Of a DNA stretch of 64,000 bases, positions 7,763-18,347 are shown piece by piece (within the stretch, counting starts at the first letter, position 1; each line of letters starts with the position of its first letter). The translations under genes and the position numbers were made by a program. Under the pieces are notes generated by a model. It ran no database searches and was not told the origin of the DNA. It saw only the letters and a program-made list of their open reading frames with translations. Origin of the DNA: an uncultured Oscillospiraceae bacterium (GTDB taxonomy: Bacteria > Bacillota > Clostridia > Oscillospirales > Acutalibacteraceae); contig URZE01000002.1 of NCBI GenBank assembly GCA_900552265.1, positions 1 through 64,000 of the forward strand, in the 5' to 3' direction.

Positions 7763-8050
7763 TTACTCCGGCACCACCTCCTTCAAAATTTCTTTAACTT
7801 CTTCAAGACTAGTCACCTTGAAAGCAACGCCACTTGCTTTTCGTATTTTCTCGATGGTTATTTCTTGGAGTTTTGAGAGCTTTCCTTTTTCGTTCTTTAC
7901 TTCAAAAGCCACAAATCTTCCTTTGTAGCAGCAAATAATGTCTGGAATTCCTGAAGTTCCATATAATCCACCATGCTCTTTGAATGCGTAGCATTCGGGT
8001 AAATCTTTTAAATATTTCAATATTTGATTTGTTATTGTCTTTTCTTTCAT
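7763..8050 (-). CDS. VRR-NUC domain nuclease
   Basis: 95 residues from the ATG at 8050, 8 bases after GGAGG. The PD-(D/E)xK-type core is visible as GTSGIPDIICCYKGRFVAFEVKNEKGKLS, here in parts: the Asp of IPD, the Glu of AFEVK and the following Lys. VRR-NUC proteins are stand-alone nucleases in many phages, beside primase and SNF2 helicase genes, and are thought to act on branched DNA during replication or recombination. Here the neighbours are the same. Confidence 0.85.
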   Translation of the reverse strand: MKEKTITNQILKYLKDLPECYAFKEHGGLYGTSGIPDIICCYKGRFVAFEVKNEKGKLSKLQEITIEKIRKASGVAFKVTSLEEVKEILKEVVPE

Positions 8051-8288
8051 GTAATTAACCTCCATTAACCTTTGATAACCTCTATTTTTGAAAAGAGGTT
8101 ACTCCCTTAAACCCAATAATAAAGCCAACATTTTTATATAAGTAACCTCTATAACCTTTAAAATAAATTTATTTGTTATATAGAGACTTATTTAATTAAA
8201 ATACTCAAACATTAAATTATATATTTACTCTAATAAAGAGGTGTGTGTGCGAAAAAGTGAGGTTAAAAGGTTACCATCTCACAAATGG

Positions 8289-11162
8289 CTAATTTAAGGG
8301 AATCGTTTCACTTGATTTTTCACTTCTGATAACCTCTTTAATACAAAAGCACTTTTGGACAATACCGTTTATCTTTTTAGGCACTTGCATTTTAGTGTGT
8401 CCCTTGTAGTCGATTTGAGTTTCGATGAAATGTCTGTCCTTAAATCCACGAGTAACTTTAGAATAATCAAATCCATTTTCCTCGAGTGCCTGACGTAAAA
8501 TATTTGGAATGATATACACCGCATCATTTTCAATCTTCCCATAACATGGCGTACTGTCGGGTAAAAACCTGTTTTTATTGCTGGTTATCCATCCGGTTAC
8601 AAAATCCCAAGCTCTGTCGATGGTGTCTGCTTTTTGAAGTTCTCTGCAGTTTTGGAGGATTTGAGTTCCGAGATTTACGGCTTCGTTCCATGCTGCTTTT
8701 TCGCTTTGTTTCCAAACCGATATGCTCGAATAGTAATCGCCCAGACACACTATCGCCACGTTATCAAGATGTGTGTTATCACTGTTTTCAGCTTGATTTT
8801 TTTCTATACTTTTTCGCAATTCATTAAAATCTTTTCGGATTTTACCTTTAATTCGAAGTACATCGTTTATGAGATACTTAATATAAATCTTACCTGCAAA
8901 ACCATAGTTATTTTCGCTTACCAAGTGGAGTCTGTGAGCCACATCAACATTATCTACAGGTTTGCCATAAAGCTCCAAAACTCTAGTCAGAACGCCATCA
9001 TTGCTTGACTCTTTGCTCATTGGTTGTTCACCCGATGTAATGATATTGTTTTTCCAACTTACGGTCTCCTGAATTCCGCCATCTTTAGAACCTCTGAGCC
9101 TTCCAAAACCATTCCCGAGGCTGTATATGATGTTCTCGAGAGACAATCTCTTATTGTTTAGAACTTGAAGTTCGTCAATTGCAAATGGCAGATGTTTAAG
9201 AATTCCTGCCATACGTTCAAGACCAACGCTCGTGGCATTAAAACTTCCCATCAGCTTTGTGGGGTCGCCCCAAACACTAATAGCCATCTTAATTGCTGCG
9301 GTTTTGCCTGACTTAGAATCATGCCAAATATGAACGAAAAACACACGATGATTAAGTACTTCTAAAAGAGGAGATGCAAACGAAGCAGCCAATAAAAATC
9401 TGCCGAATGGATTATTTCTAAGAAGCTCAGCACTTTGCTTCCAAACATCAAAACTACCATGTTCATCGGTACTTCCGATTAAGTTCGAAGCTTCTTTGTA
9501 CTCCGATTCAAAGATTATCTCATCTTTTACAAAATACGGAAAAAACTCTTTGCCAATCCAACCTATTCGAGATATAGATTTGACAAACGGTATACACTTA
9601 TCGTTCACAGCTTCATAATCGGAAAGATATTTCACAATATCTGATGCATTGCCTGATGAAACAGGTAGTCCGCTGTCAGCGTATTTAATTATCGAGGTTC
9701 GGTTAAAAATATGAGAGCGAGGAGCGATAACTTCTTTCCAATGATCATGATTTAGGAATTTAACCTCAACTTTCTGTGTACCATCATCAATATTTTCAAA
9801 CTTTCTGGAGATTACAACGGGACACGGGCACACAGTCACAAGCTCATCAGATGTATTATTCCTGAGTATTTTTTGAACACCATGTTTCATAGATATATTC
9901 CACCCTTGGGGAATAACAGCACCGTAAGTTTCAAGTTTATCAAGTTTTAGAGTTTTAGTTTGTTCTGTATTTTCGCTTGGTCTATGCGACTCATGTCTGA
10001 CGGCTTTTTCAAAATCTCTTAAATTTACTTTACCTTTGAGTTTAACCTTAAGTCTTGCGTATTCCGAAGGCATATTTGATTTTGCCCATACACAAAGTTT
10101 AATGTTCTGAGCAGACAGCACCTCGTTTATATCAATTTTTTCATTTGCAATAAGCTCATTAAAACGTTCTTCATAGCTTGGCAATCCGTAAACGATAGGA
10201 GCCTTTACAAAGCAATCCTTGCCACAGTCAAAATTTAGATTTTCACGGATGTACTCACAAGTATGTGGCTTGTTTTCCTGAACTGCTCGCTGAATTTTGC
10301 GTTCGGTTTCATCAAAACTATATTTCGGATAGTTCCTACTAAACTTGTGTATAGCGCTTTTCGAGTCTTTAAGCGGAGCAAGATTAGTTATCATGGCGTG
10401 CCAGAGAGGCTCGGGCAGTGTCTCGGAGTTGTCGACACAATATTTTATAAACCTACAGTTATTTACCACTTTTTGAACATTTTGTGCATCTTTACTAAAG
10501 GATGCAACCCCTTCGTGTGAATGTATAAACTGCATAAATTCACTGATGTTATAACGGTTATCATAGCTTTCTATAACTTCGCACTTTGCGCCATTGCCGA
10601 GCTTATGGTTTATAGTTCCGGGAACTCTTAAGATTCTGGCTAAATCATAGACACTATCAATTTTCCATTCAAGTTTTTTAGCTTCTGAGTTTACATATCT
10701 TCCGAAACCCTTAAATATGGATGATATGTATTTTCTGTCATCTTCGGTTTCGATGATAAATGGTTTATCAATGAGCCAGTAACAATGAATGCCGTTTCCT
10801 GAATTTACAATAATACTGGGTTTAATCTTTAAACTGTTTAAAAAATCAGTTGCTTCAGCAATAGAATTGGGAAGAGAAATCTCTTTATGCGCCTCGCTCT
10901 TTATATCAATGTCAGCATATAGAGTAGTTACACAAGAAATATCTCTTTCGCTGCCACGAAATCCATTTTTAAAGATACTTTTTCTAAGACCTACTCCGAA
11001 AAAAGTGTTTGTTTTAGATCCATATTTTTTAGCAATTTCAGAGGCTTTGAACAACTCATCGTGCCTAAACCACAGAGTTTTGCGTTCAGGGAGCATGGTA
11101 ATAGTTAAAAATCCATCTGAGCATCCTTCATAGATCTTACTTAAGAATTCTTTAGTTTCCAT
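8289..11162 (-). CDS. Phage primase-helicase (primase-like N-terminus, DUF927 C-terminus)
   Basis: 957 residues. The N-terminal part (1-210) looks like an archaeo-eukaryotic-type primase: YADIDI (82-87) gives the metal-binding acidic pair and NSGNGIHCYW (120-129) the nucleotide-binding His. The C-terminal part (about 420-760) is a DUF927 helicase with Walker A HDSKSGKT (614-621) and Walker B PFAIDELQ (659-666). It should prime and unwind DNA at the phage replication fork. Its start overlaps the polymerase gene by 11 bases, so the two are coupled. A 238-base spacer with AACCTCT repeats separates it from the VRR-NUC gene. Confidence 0.88.
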   Translation of the reverse strand: METKEFLSKIYEGCSDGFLTITMLPERKTLWFRHDELFKASEIAKKYGSKTNTFFGVGLRKSIFKNGFRGSERDISCVTTLYADIDIKSEAHKEISLPNSIAEATDFLNSLKIKPSIIVNSGNGIHCYWLIDKPFIIETEDDRKYISSIFKGFGRYVNSEAKKLEWKIDSVYDLARILRVPGTINHKLGNGAKCEVIESYDNRYNISEFMQFIHSHEGVASFSKDAQNVQKVVNNCRFIKYCVDNSETLPEPLWHAMITNLAPLKDSKSAIHKFSRNYPKYSFDETERKIQRAVQENKPHTCEYIRENLNFDCGKDCFVKAPIVYGLPSYEERFNELIANEKIDINEVLSAQNIKLCVWAKSNMPSEYARLKVKLKGKVNLRDFEKAVRHESHRPSENTEQTKTLKLDKLETYGAVIPQGWNISMKHGVQKILRNNTSDELVTVCPCPVVISRKFENIDDGTQKVEVKFLNHDHWKEVIAPRSHIFNRTSIIKYADSGLPVSSGNASDIVKYLSDYEAVNDKCIPFVKSISRIGWIGKEFFPYFVKDEIIFESEYKEASNLIGSTDEHGSFDVWKQSAELLRNNPFGRFLLAASFASPLLEVLNHRVFFVHIWHDSKSGKTAAIKMAISVWGDPTKLMGSFNATSVGLERMAGILKHLPFAIDELQVLNNKRLSLENIIYSLGNGFGRLRGSKDGGIQETVSWKNNIITSGEQPMSKESSNDGVLTRVLELYGKPVDNVDVAHRLHLVSENNYGFAGKIYIKYLINDVLRIKGKIRKDFNELRKSIEKNQAENSDNTHLDNVAIVCLGDYYSSISVWKQSEKAAWNEAVNLGTQILQNCRELQKADTIDRAWDFVTGWITSNKNRFLPDSTPCYGKIENDAVYIIPNILRQALEENGFDYSKVTRGFKDRHFIETQIDYKGHTKMQVPKKINGIVQKCFCIKEVIRSEKSSETIPLN

Positions 11163-13143
11163 TTTTTGTCACCTCTAATTCTTTAAGTTTTCCATAACTT
11201 TTTCCTACACTTACTTCAGCATTTAATTTGATATAAAAATCATCAAATGGCTTTTCTTCCATACAGTCTTTGATAAATTTTGTAGCTTCATTTACTTTTT
11301 CATCGAGACAAATAAAAACCAAACTATCATGAACTGTGAAAATTGGAAGTAAGTAGGGATATTTTTGTAATTGCTTTATGAGTCTAGCCATAGAAAGTTT
11401 TAAGCATTCTGCCGCCAAACCTTGTACACCGTGATTAAGTGCCACTCTTTCTGCAGAACTTCTGTTTTTAAAATTCGTTGAGTTTATATTTGGTAAATAT
11501 CTTCTGCGTCCAAACTTAGTTTCTATGTACATATCTTCCTTAGCTTGTCTAACGGTATGCTTTTGCCAATTAGCAAGACCACTAAATTTATTTTTAAGCC
11601 CTGATATGAAATTCTCACATTCTTCAGGTGTTAGATCTATCCCTGCAGATACTTTCAGGTTTCTTTTAAGCCCATTTTTATAGATCCCATAAAGTACTCC
11701 AAAAATGGTAGATTTAGCTACCGTTCTTCTTTTTTTATACTGTGGATCTAATTTGTTTTTAGCTTTTTCTACCGGAATTTTAAATACAGCTGATGTAGTA
11801 ATAGCATGAATATCTTCACCGTTTGTATAAGCGCTGAGCATTGTACTATCTTGTGATAAATATGCTGCAATTTTTAGTTCTACTTGAGAGTAGTCTGCTT
11901 CTATAATGCTGGAACCTTTCGGAGCGATAATAAAATCACGGACATTAAAATCGGAAACTGACCCTGCTTTTAAATTTTGAAAGTTCGGATTATGACAACT
12001 AAACCTTCCGCTGCCTGCGCCTAATTGTAAAAAGTCACAATGTACTTTAGATGTTTTTAAATCACAATATTTTAAAATACCGTCTATGTATGTTGATATA
12101 ATTTTATCGAGGTTTCTGTACTCACGAATCATATCAAAAATGGGGTATATTTTTGGATATTTCGTTTTACAGTGTTCTTCAAGAAGTAAAATAGCTTCGT
12201 CGTCTATAGAACCATCTCCAGAATTTGTCTTTTTTAAAATAGGAAGATTTAAAAATTCGTATAAATATTTCTTAAGTTCTTTAGTACTTGCGTTTTTACC
12301 GATATTCACACCACCTGTCATTAGATTTATATCTTCTTTAAGCTGATCCTTCATTTGTAATAATTCTTCTCGTTTTTCCTTCATTAAATCGGTATCAATT
12401 AATATCCCATTATATTTCATGATGCCAACATAAACGGCAGTCGGAGACTCAATGTTTTCTACAATATATCTGTGATTAGGAAGATTATTGTCAAACCAGT
12501 TGTTAAATATGTGGTATAGCCTTAAAGCGTAATCAGAATCAGCACAAGCATAACGAATTGTTTCAAAGTTTTCAGAATTTAAATCGCTGAAGCAGGCTGA
12601 GCCTGCACTCAATTCGTACGCAAAGTCATCTTCTATTTCTGTACTTTTTGCCTGCGATACAACCTCATTGAAAGTCGGAAGCTCTATTTTAAGAAGCTCG
12701 GGAACTAATTTTTTAAGACCGCAATCGCTGAGTTTTCTGAACTCTGTATGTGTCTTAAGTGTCATCTGTGCGGCGGACAAAGTGTCATATACTTTGCATT
12801 TTGGGATAAATCCCAAAGCATAGAAAAACATTGTTTCAAATGCAGCGTTGTGAATTACCACAGTCAAATTTTCATTCATTAAAACGTTACTCTTTATCCA
12901 CTCAAATGTTCCCACAAAGTCAGCATTTCTGCCGACCTTGTGATTGAACGGAACATAAATCCCTGTGCCTTTTTCTACCGAAAAACTAATTCCCGTAACA
13001 CTTGATTTGTGTGCATCAAGTGAGGCTTTGTCATCGTTTTTGTATTTCTCAAAAGGCGATGTTTCAATATCCAAAGCTAAAAGTTTATGAGTGCCGATAT
13101 ATTCTTTTATTTTTTGGCTGTTTAAAGCTAATCTGTAACTCAT
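11152..13143 (-). CDS. Phage DNA polymerase, family A
   Basis: 663 residues. The proofreading exonuclease is complete: DIET (25-28), HNAAFE (98-103) and YACADSDY (198-205). The polymerase part has motif A EADYSQVELKIA (415-426), motif B KRRTVAKSTIFGVLYG (471-486) and motif C HDSL near the C-terminus. There is no 5' nuclease domain, which is usual for phage enzymes of this size. Its ATG overlaps the preceding gene's stop by 4 bases. It forms the replication core with the primase-helicase. Confidence 0.95.
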   Translation of the reverse strand: MSYRLALNSQKIKEYIGTHKLLALDIETSPFEKYKNDDKASLDAHKSSVTGISFSVEKGTGIYVPFNHKVGRNADFVGTFEWIKSNVLMNENLTVVIHNAAFETMFFYALGFIPKCKVYDTLSAAQMTLKTHTEFRKLSDCGLKKLVPELLKIELPTFNEVVSQAKSTEIEDDFAYELSAGSACFSDLNSENFETIRYACADSDYALRLYHIFNNWFDNNLPNHRYIVENIESPTAVYVGIMKYNGILIDTDLMKEKREELLQMKDQLKEDINLMTGGVNIGKNASTKELKKYLYEFLNLPILKKTNSGDGSIDDEAILLLEEHCKTKYPKIYPIFDMIREYRNLDKIISTYIDGILKYCDLKTSKVHCDFLQLGAGSGRFSCHNPNFQNLKAGSVSDFNVRDFIIAPKGSSIIEADYSQVELKIAAYLSQDSTMLSAYTNGEDIHAITTSAVFKIPVEKAKNKLDPQYKKRRTVAKSTIFGVLYGIYKNGLKRNLKVSAGIDLTPEECENFISGLKNKFSGLANWQKHTVRQAKEDMYIETKFGRRRYLPNINSTNFKNRSSAERVALNHGVQGLAAECLKLSMARLIKQLQKYPYLLPIFTVHDSLVFICLDEKVNEATKFIKDCMEEKPFDDFYIKLNAEVSVGKSYGKLKELEVTKNGN

Positions 13144-13880
13144 AGGGATTTCTCCGAATCTATAATTTCGCCCGTATTAATATCAACACTTTGCGAGTTT
13201 TGGAGATTTGCTTTGCTCTGAGCATACGCTTTTACTTGTTCAGAATAGTTTTTTATAAGCTCGATTTCTTTAATATCCAGTTCTCTTGCCACACTAAATT
13301 GAACCTGTGAATATGAAATCCCCGTCTTGTTAACCGTCTTTTTGAGCGAAAATTTTGTTACTACGCTATCGGACTTTTTCCCTCTTGAAAGTAGACATTT
13401 AATGTACCTTGAAAATTCTCTGTTGGAACTTGTCGGAAGTGAAAGTATTACGGGAAATATCTCGTTTTCTCTCAAAAGATACATTTGGTGTTTGTTCTTG
13501 CACGCTTTAGATCCGTTCTCACCACTTCCGAACTTATTCTTGGGGCAGTTCATACACTTACCACCCGGAATTCCGACACCTGTAATTCCGTCAATACTTA
13601 GGCAATCCGGCGGATTATTACTTCCGTTGAACTTTGAGCTATAAAATACGTACATCGGGTGGTGATAAAGAATTACCGCAGAGAACTCCTTAATCATATC
13701 GGGTTCATCGGGATTACCGCTTGGAAGTTCAAATATTGTGCTGCCACCGGCAGGTATTTTTATCCGTTCGAACTCGTTATCAAGACCACTGAGTTCTTCT
13801 AAAAATTCGCCATTTATATTGAAATTATTGAGGTTTAAGTAACCACTATTTTCATTTGATATTAATTCATTTTTTGACAT
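13140..13880 (-). CDS. Conserved phage replication-module protein with Cys motif
   Basis: 246 residues, AGGAG before the ATG. The middle has PGGKCMNCPKNKFGSG followed by KACKNK, a four-Cys pattern that may bind zinc, and before it VILYHHPMYVFYSS. The C-terminal third is rich in Gln, Ser and Ala. I recognise the Cys pattern from phage proteins that sit next to family A polymerases, but know no proven role; single-strand DNA binding would be plausible. It is translationally coupled to the polymerase. Confidence 0.6.
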   Translation of the reverse strand: MSKNELISNENSGYLNLNNFNINGEFLEELSGLDNEFERIKIPAGGSTIFELPSGNPDEPDMIKEFSAVILYHHPMYVFYSSKFNGSNNPPDCLSIDGITGVGIPGGKCMNCPKNKFGSGENGSKACKNKHQMYLLRENEIFPVILSLPTSSNREFSRYIKCLLSRGKKSDSVVTKFSLKKTVNKTGISYSQVQFSVARELDIKEIELIKNYSEQVKAYAQSKANLQNSQSVDINTGEIIDSEKSL

Positions 13881-13894
13881 TTAAAATTTCTCCT

Positions 13895-14398
13895 TTATTT
13901 TCTATATTTTCTGGTATTAACTGTATTTTTTTCAAAGATGTTTACGAGGCCGTCAAGCCATTCGGGAAGTTCGTTTTCATTTTCAGAAATCTGCTCTTTG
14001 ACAAATGCCGAGAGTGAACTCGGATTGACAGTTTCAACCACTAAATCACCATATCCCGAGCTTTTGAGAAGATTATATAGTTCCTCCTTTTTCCCCGAAA
14101 TCGCCGAAGCTTTGAGACTTGTCCGAAGTGAAAAACTTGTCCCGCCGTGTGTGAAATTCGGTGTTTCGTTGAGGGTCATAAACTCCGCAAGTGCTGCTTC
14201 AATCTCCGTAAGCATATCGTTGATATTTCTAAGTTCCAATTCCTTTTGTTTTTTCTCTTCTTTGAGAGTTTTGAGCCTATCTGCAAGCTCAAACAGTGGC
14301 GAGTCGCCACCGCCATTTCGCATATTTAGATTATTCACGGCGTTTTCTTTATCGCTTGCGTTTAAATCACTGCCTTTATTTTTTAAAATTTCATTCAT
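13895..14398 (-). CDS. Conserved phage coiled-coil protein
   Basis: 167 residues. Residues 38-75 form a charged coiled coil (RLKTLKEEKKQKELEL) and the C-terminal half contains THGGTSFSLRTSLKASA and DLVVETVNPSSLSAFVK, a pattern seen in small phage proteins beside helicases and recombination genes. GGAGG precedes the ATG. It overlaps nothing but follows the helicase by 0 bases. Function unknown. Confidence 0.5.
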   Translation of the reverse strand: MNEILKNKGSDLNASDKENAVNNLNMRNGGGDSPLFELADRLKTLKEEKKQKELELRNINDMLTEIEAALAEFMTLNETPNFTHGGTSFSLRTSLKASAISGKKEELYNLLKSSGYGDLVVETVNPSSLSAFVKEQISENENELPEWLDGLVNIFEKNTVNTRKYRK

Positions 14399-15390
14399 TT
14401 AAAATCCTCCTTTATTTTCATACGGATTAAGTCCGATTTTGTAGTCATCAATCAGTCTTTTCGCCAAGTTTACCTTGTTTTTTAGAGCCTTGAGTATTTT
14501 CTCATCCACCGTGTTCGATGCAATCAAATAAATGTAAGTACAGTTTTCTTTTTGCCCCGTACGATGTATTCGGGCTTTAGCTTGCTCAAAATTTGACATC
14601 GAATAGTCGAGGGAATAAAACACCATTGTACTTGCTGCCGTGAGCGTTATACCGAGTCCCGCGGTCGCTATCTGCCCGACAAATACCAGCACGTTCGTAT
14701 CATTTTGAAACTTATCTATTTGCTCACTACGGTTTTTTACATCACCTGTAATTATTGAAAACTTGAGCTTTTTCTTTGAAAGCAAATCCGTAATTGCCTT
14801 AATTTCGGGGATAAATCGAGCTATAACCACCAGCTTTTTGCCACTCGAAGTCACATCATCGATAATATCTTCTAGTGCATTTAATTTCGCTTTGCTGATT
14901 TGATGTGCTTTTTTGCCTTCGTCATCACCGAGAAAACCGCCTGTAAGTTGAGATAATCTCAGAATTTTTGTAAGTACATTTGTTGTTGTAACCTCACTGT
15001 TTTGTAACTGTGCAAAGCTATCTCGGACAAGGCGTTTGTAAGTATTCATCGCAGACGGTTCGAGCTCGATTTTTCTGATAATTTCCGTTGTTTCGGGTAA
15101 ATCTAGACACTCGGATTTCTTGGCTACAAATGCAATACTATAAATTTTGTTTCTAAGTTCATCTTTCATCGATTCCTTGAGGACTGGCGTATGTAGCCCA
15201 TAGCCAACCATGTCGAAGTAGTGATTACGAAATGTGTAAAAACTCTTGCCAAAAATTCTAGGTTCTAAAAATTTGTACTGCGAGAAAATGTCAATCGCTT
15301 TATTCGTAATAGCTGTACCTGTAAGGATCAGTTTGTAACCAGTTTTTTCTCCCAGCCTATGAAGTGACTTAGAGGCAGCAATATTGTGCA
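14399..15390 (-). pseudogene. SNF2-type helicase, second exon (C-terminal part)
   Basis: This is the C-terminal part of a phage SNF2/DEAH helicase, cut from its N-terminal part by a group II intron. It contains SLHRLGEKTGYKLILTGTAITN (motif III region), the helicase C domain with GQIATAGLGITLTAAS, and QAKARIHRTGQ (motif VI). The 5' limit of the exon is estimated: by comparison with relatives the protein should continue DESHKIK-xHNIAASKSL, placing the junction near 15390-15397. The first exon lies at 17874-18347 and has an in-frame TAG, so the whole gene is called broken, although splicing may still occur. Confidence 0.7.
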
Positions 15391-17873
15391 AGGCGGGTAG
15401 GTAAGTGCCGCCTTTCCACATTACTGTGGTAGGTTTGCACAGACCTCCCTAAGAACCGTGCTTACACCTCTCAATGTACACGGCTCCTTCGTTGTTCTTT
15501 TAGTTTACAATTCATTGATAATGGATTTTGTGATGACAATTTTCACACACCACTAAAGTTTTTCGTCTTTTGGCTATCATTGCACGTTCCCAGAGATTTT
15601 TACCTTTAAGATTTTTAACCTTATTAACGTGATGAAGTTCATAATTCTCACTATCAGTAGTTCCGCATAACTCACATTTTTGGGCCTTCAAGCGGCTCTC
15701 AAAAGTAGTGACAGAAGCTCCATATGTCAAATAGGCATTAGAAATTGTATCAGTAAAGTCTTTTGACTTCTTGCAATCAGCATAATTAGCAAAATATCTG
15801 TACTTTGAGGTATTTTTAGTTTCATAAGGAATAGCCCATTTGCCACTGCTGCCTTTAAATTTTTGCTTGATTTTGCTTATTGAACTTTTATGCTTTGCTG
15901 CAAGTGTTTTCAAACAACTATATTCCATTAGATATGAAAGATAATTTAATCCATTAAAGTTGCTGGATATTCCATAATAATTACATATCCCACGGAGCTC
16001 CGAGTTGTAAATTGAAATAATCTCTAAGTCTGTGTTATTGGTGAGTGCATTTCTATGAATTGGAAAATATGAGCCATTTTTCATCTTTGCTATGCCTTTT
16101 GAAAAAATAAAATTGTGTATCTTATCTTTAAAAGGAATGTTCAATTCAACCATATTCATTAGAGTACGCTTTGTACATTTGCCTTCACCTTTTGGCTGTA
16201 TCTCGCTATTTCGTCTAACTCGCACATCATAACCTAAAAATCTTGCATATTGATTGCTATGAGTGATTAACGTCTTTTTCTTGCTAAGTTCCATTTTTAA
16301 CATAGAACTGATAAATTTAGTAAATTTATCTTTTATCAATTGGCAATCATCACGGCTTCCGCTAACTCCGATAATGAAGTCATCAGCATATCTCATATAT
16401 TTGATTTTCTTATCAGTTTGCGATTTACTTGGAGTTTTTAACATTTCTGCACGGATTTTTTTGTGCTCGTTAATCCATTGTTGACGTTCTTCTCCTGTTG
16501 TCTTATTTATGCGTCGTTTAAGCACACTCAATCTGTTGCGAAATGCTTGGTATTCCGGTGTATACTTGCGTTCCTGAGGTCTATCAAATTCTGCTTTCAA
16601 CAACATTGCAAATTTATCTAATTCATGCAGATATATGTTAGATAGGAGCGGCGATATGATGCCACCCTGAGGAGTGCCACTATACGTTTTATGGTATTGC
16701 CAATCTTCCATATAACCTGCTTTTAAAAACTTATAAATTAGCTTTATTATTCTTGCATCTTTGACTTTTGTGCTGATTATCTTTGTCAGCACTGCATGGT
16801 CAATATTGTCAAAACATCCTTTAATATCTCCTTCTACAAACCACCGAACGCCACAAAATTCACGCCTAATACTTAAAAGGGCGGTGTGACAACTTCTTTT
16901 CGGTCTAAACCCATGTGAACATTCCAGAAATATAGGTTCATATACGGCTTCAAGCACCATACGCAAGGCTTCTTGTATTAATTTATCTGTGAATGTTGGT
17001 ACGCCAAGCGGACGTTTTTTGCCGTTAGCTTTTTCAATATAGGTTCGTCTGACCGCTTTGGGCTGATAAGTTTCGTTTGCAAGTGAATTTATAATTTTTT
17101 CTATTTTCTTTTCACTAAACCCGTCAACCGTGTCATTATCAATGCCTTTTGTACTAGCTCCATTATTAGCATACAAATTCTTATATGCTTGATAATATAG
17201 ATCTTGTCTGAGCAAATAACGATACAGCTTTGTAAAAACTTCTTCTTTGTTTTTCAATGAATTTTCACTAATTCTTGCTAAAATTTCCATTGTTGGTTTC
17301 ATTTGAGGTTTTCCTCCCTAATCAATTTTAATTTTAGTACACAACTACTGCGTTCCTTCGCCATGTAGACGGCGTTATCGTCCTCGGACTACTACGAACG
17401 CTCCGTACCCATGCAAGATTTTCAAACCCTAGGGCTACAGCCTTAAAACAAAGTTGTTTTAGGCATTCTTGTTTAGGGTATCCCCAGTTAGCAAAGTGTG
17501 TAGGTAAATGAGAATTGTCGGCTCTGCTTTAGTTTCGTTGCCATAGGTTCTCCTACAGGTTACATAGGTTTTATTGATAACTGTTTATCCATCAAAACTG
17601 AATAGACTTCCCTATGTCAGAGGTTACAGGCACTTTCCTCTGTCCACACAAAACAGAAACTAGAAACTCACATTCAGTAACTATAACTTAAACCTCATAT
17701 TCTCTTAACATTGCGGTTCAGTCGCATCAAATTGCCTTTAGATGACTTACCGCTTCCCTGCCGTGCTCTGTTCCCGTGTCAGCTTTCGCCTTTCGGTTAA
17801 GCAGGTTGTTTCCCGCGTTATCTTGCGAGGTAGTACCTTAGTCTACTTCACACAATGCCCTATCTGGGCGCAC
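15391..17873 (-). mobile_element. Group II intron inserted in the helicase gene
   Basis: The 5' end is exact: exon 1 ends DESHKIK and the next bases are GTGCGCCCAGATAGGG, a standard group II intron start. Near the 3' end a domain V-like hairpin (GAGCCGTG..CACGGTTC, about 15448-15485) is followed by a possible domain VI. The 3' splice point is only approximate and lies between about 15391 and 15425. The intron is close to 2.5 kb and carries one long gene for the reverse transcriptase/maturase. It reads in the same direction as its host gene, as needed for splicing. Confidence 0.85.
15512..17302 (-). CDS. ltrA: Group II intron reverse transcriptase/maturase with HNH domain
   Basis: 596 residues. 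The reverse transcriptase domain (about 60-350) has PLGVPTFTDKLIQEA, SHGFRPKRSCHTAL and the catalytic MRYADDFIIG. A maturase (X) domain follows at about 370-500. The C-terminus (about 535-596) is an HNH endonuclease with CELCGTTD, ELHHVN and CENCHHKIH. The protein aids splicing of its RNA and drives retrohoming. GGGAGG lies 11 bases before the ATG. All parts appear intact, so the element may still be active. Confidence 0.95.
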   Translation of the reverse strand: MKPTMEILARISENSLKNKEEVFTKLYRYLLRQDLYYQAYKNLYANNGASTKGIDNDTVDGFSEKKIEKIINSLANETYQPKAVRRTYIEKANGKKRPLGVPTFTDKLIQEALRMVLEAVYEPIFLECSHGFRPKRSCHTALLSIRREFCGVRWFVEGDIKGCFDNIDHAVLTKIISTKVKDARIIKLIYKFLKAGYMEDWQYHKTYSGTPQGGIISPLLSNIYLHELDKFAMLLKAEFDRPQERKYTPEYQAFRNRLSVLKRRINKTTGEERQQWINEHKKIRAEMLKTPSKSQTDKKIKYMRYADDFIIGVSGSRDDCQLIKDKFTKFISSMLKMELSKKKTLITHSNQYARFLGYDVRVRRNSEIQPKGEGKCTKRTLMNMVELNIPFKDKIHNFIFSKGIAKMKNGSYFPIHRNALTNNTDLEIISIYNSELRGICNYYGISSNFNGLNYLSYLMEYSCLKTLAAKHKSSISKIKQKFKGSSGKWAIPYETKNTSKYRYFANYADCKKSKDFTDTISNAYLTYGASVTTFESRLKAQKCELCGTTDSENYELHHVNKVKNLKGKNLWERAMIAKRRKTLVVCENCHHKIHYQ

Positions 17874-18347
17874 TTTAATTTTGTGTGACTCATCGCAGAT
17901 AATCATATCGGGATACCAGTTTTTAATTGGTCTTTCTATTCGCCAAACTGATTCATAGTTTACAACCGCAATCTGCAATGCTCGTCTTTGTAGTGAACAC
18001 AAAGTTTCAGCTTTCTTTTCAAGTGAGCCTTTCAAAATCTTTAAATCGTAATCAAAATCAGCAAACTTTGAAAACTCTTCTTCCCAAACTCCACAAATTG
18101 ACAAAGGGCAGACTATTAAGAGTTTTTTGATTTTTCCTGTTTCAAACAGCGTACCTGCCACTGCAATTGAAACTATTGTTTTACCTGTGCCTAGCTAGCC
18201 CATTTCCATAAGCAATGCGGCTGTGTTACTTCTAGAAATGTTCATTGGCACCACCCCCAATCCATTAAAGCGATTCATAACGAACTCAAATGCTCTTTTT
18301 TGATGTTCAAATGGTTTTGCTTTGATTGGCATCATTAATTGACTCAT
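17874..18347 (-). pseudogene. SNF2-type helicase, first exon with in-frame TAG
   Basis: Reading from the ATG at 18347 (GAGGAG upstream) gives MSQLMMPIKAKPFEHQKRAF, a normal SNF2 helicase start, and reaches LLMEMG, then TAG at 18195-18197 (codon 51), then LGTGKTIVS. The stop thus falls inside the Walker A loop. The frame stays open through DESHKIK (DEAH box) to the intron at 17873. Since TAG is used as a normal stop elsewhere in this phage, this is most simply a nonsense mutation. The gene overlaps the preceding one by 41 bases. Confidence 0.75.

Noticed and set aside
18195..18197. TAG recoding as an amino acid in this phage
   Set aside because: TerL ends in a normal TAG with non-coding sequence after it, and no suppressor tRNA gene was seen, so a nonsense mutation is simpler.
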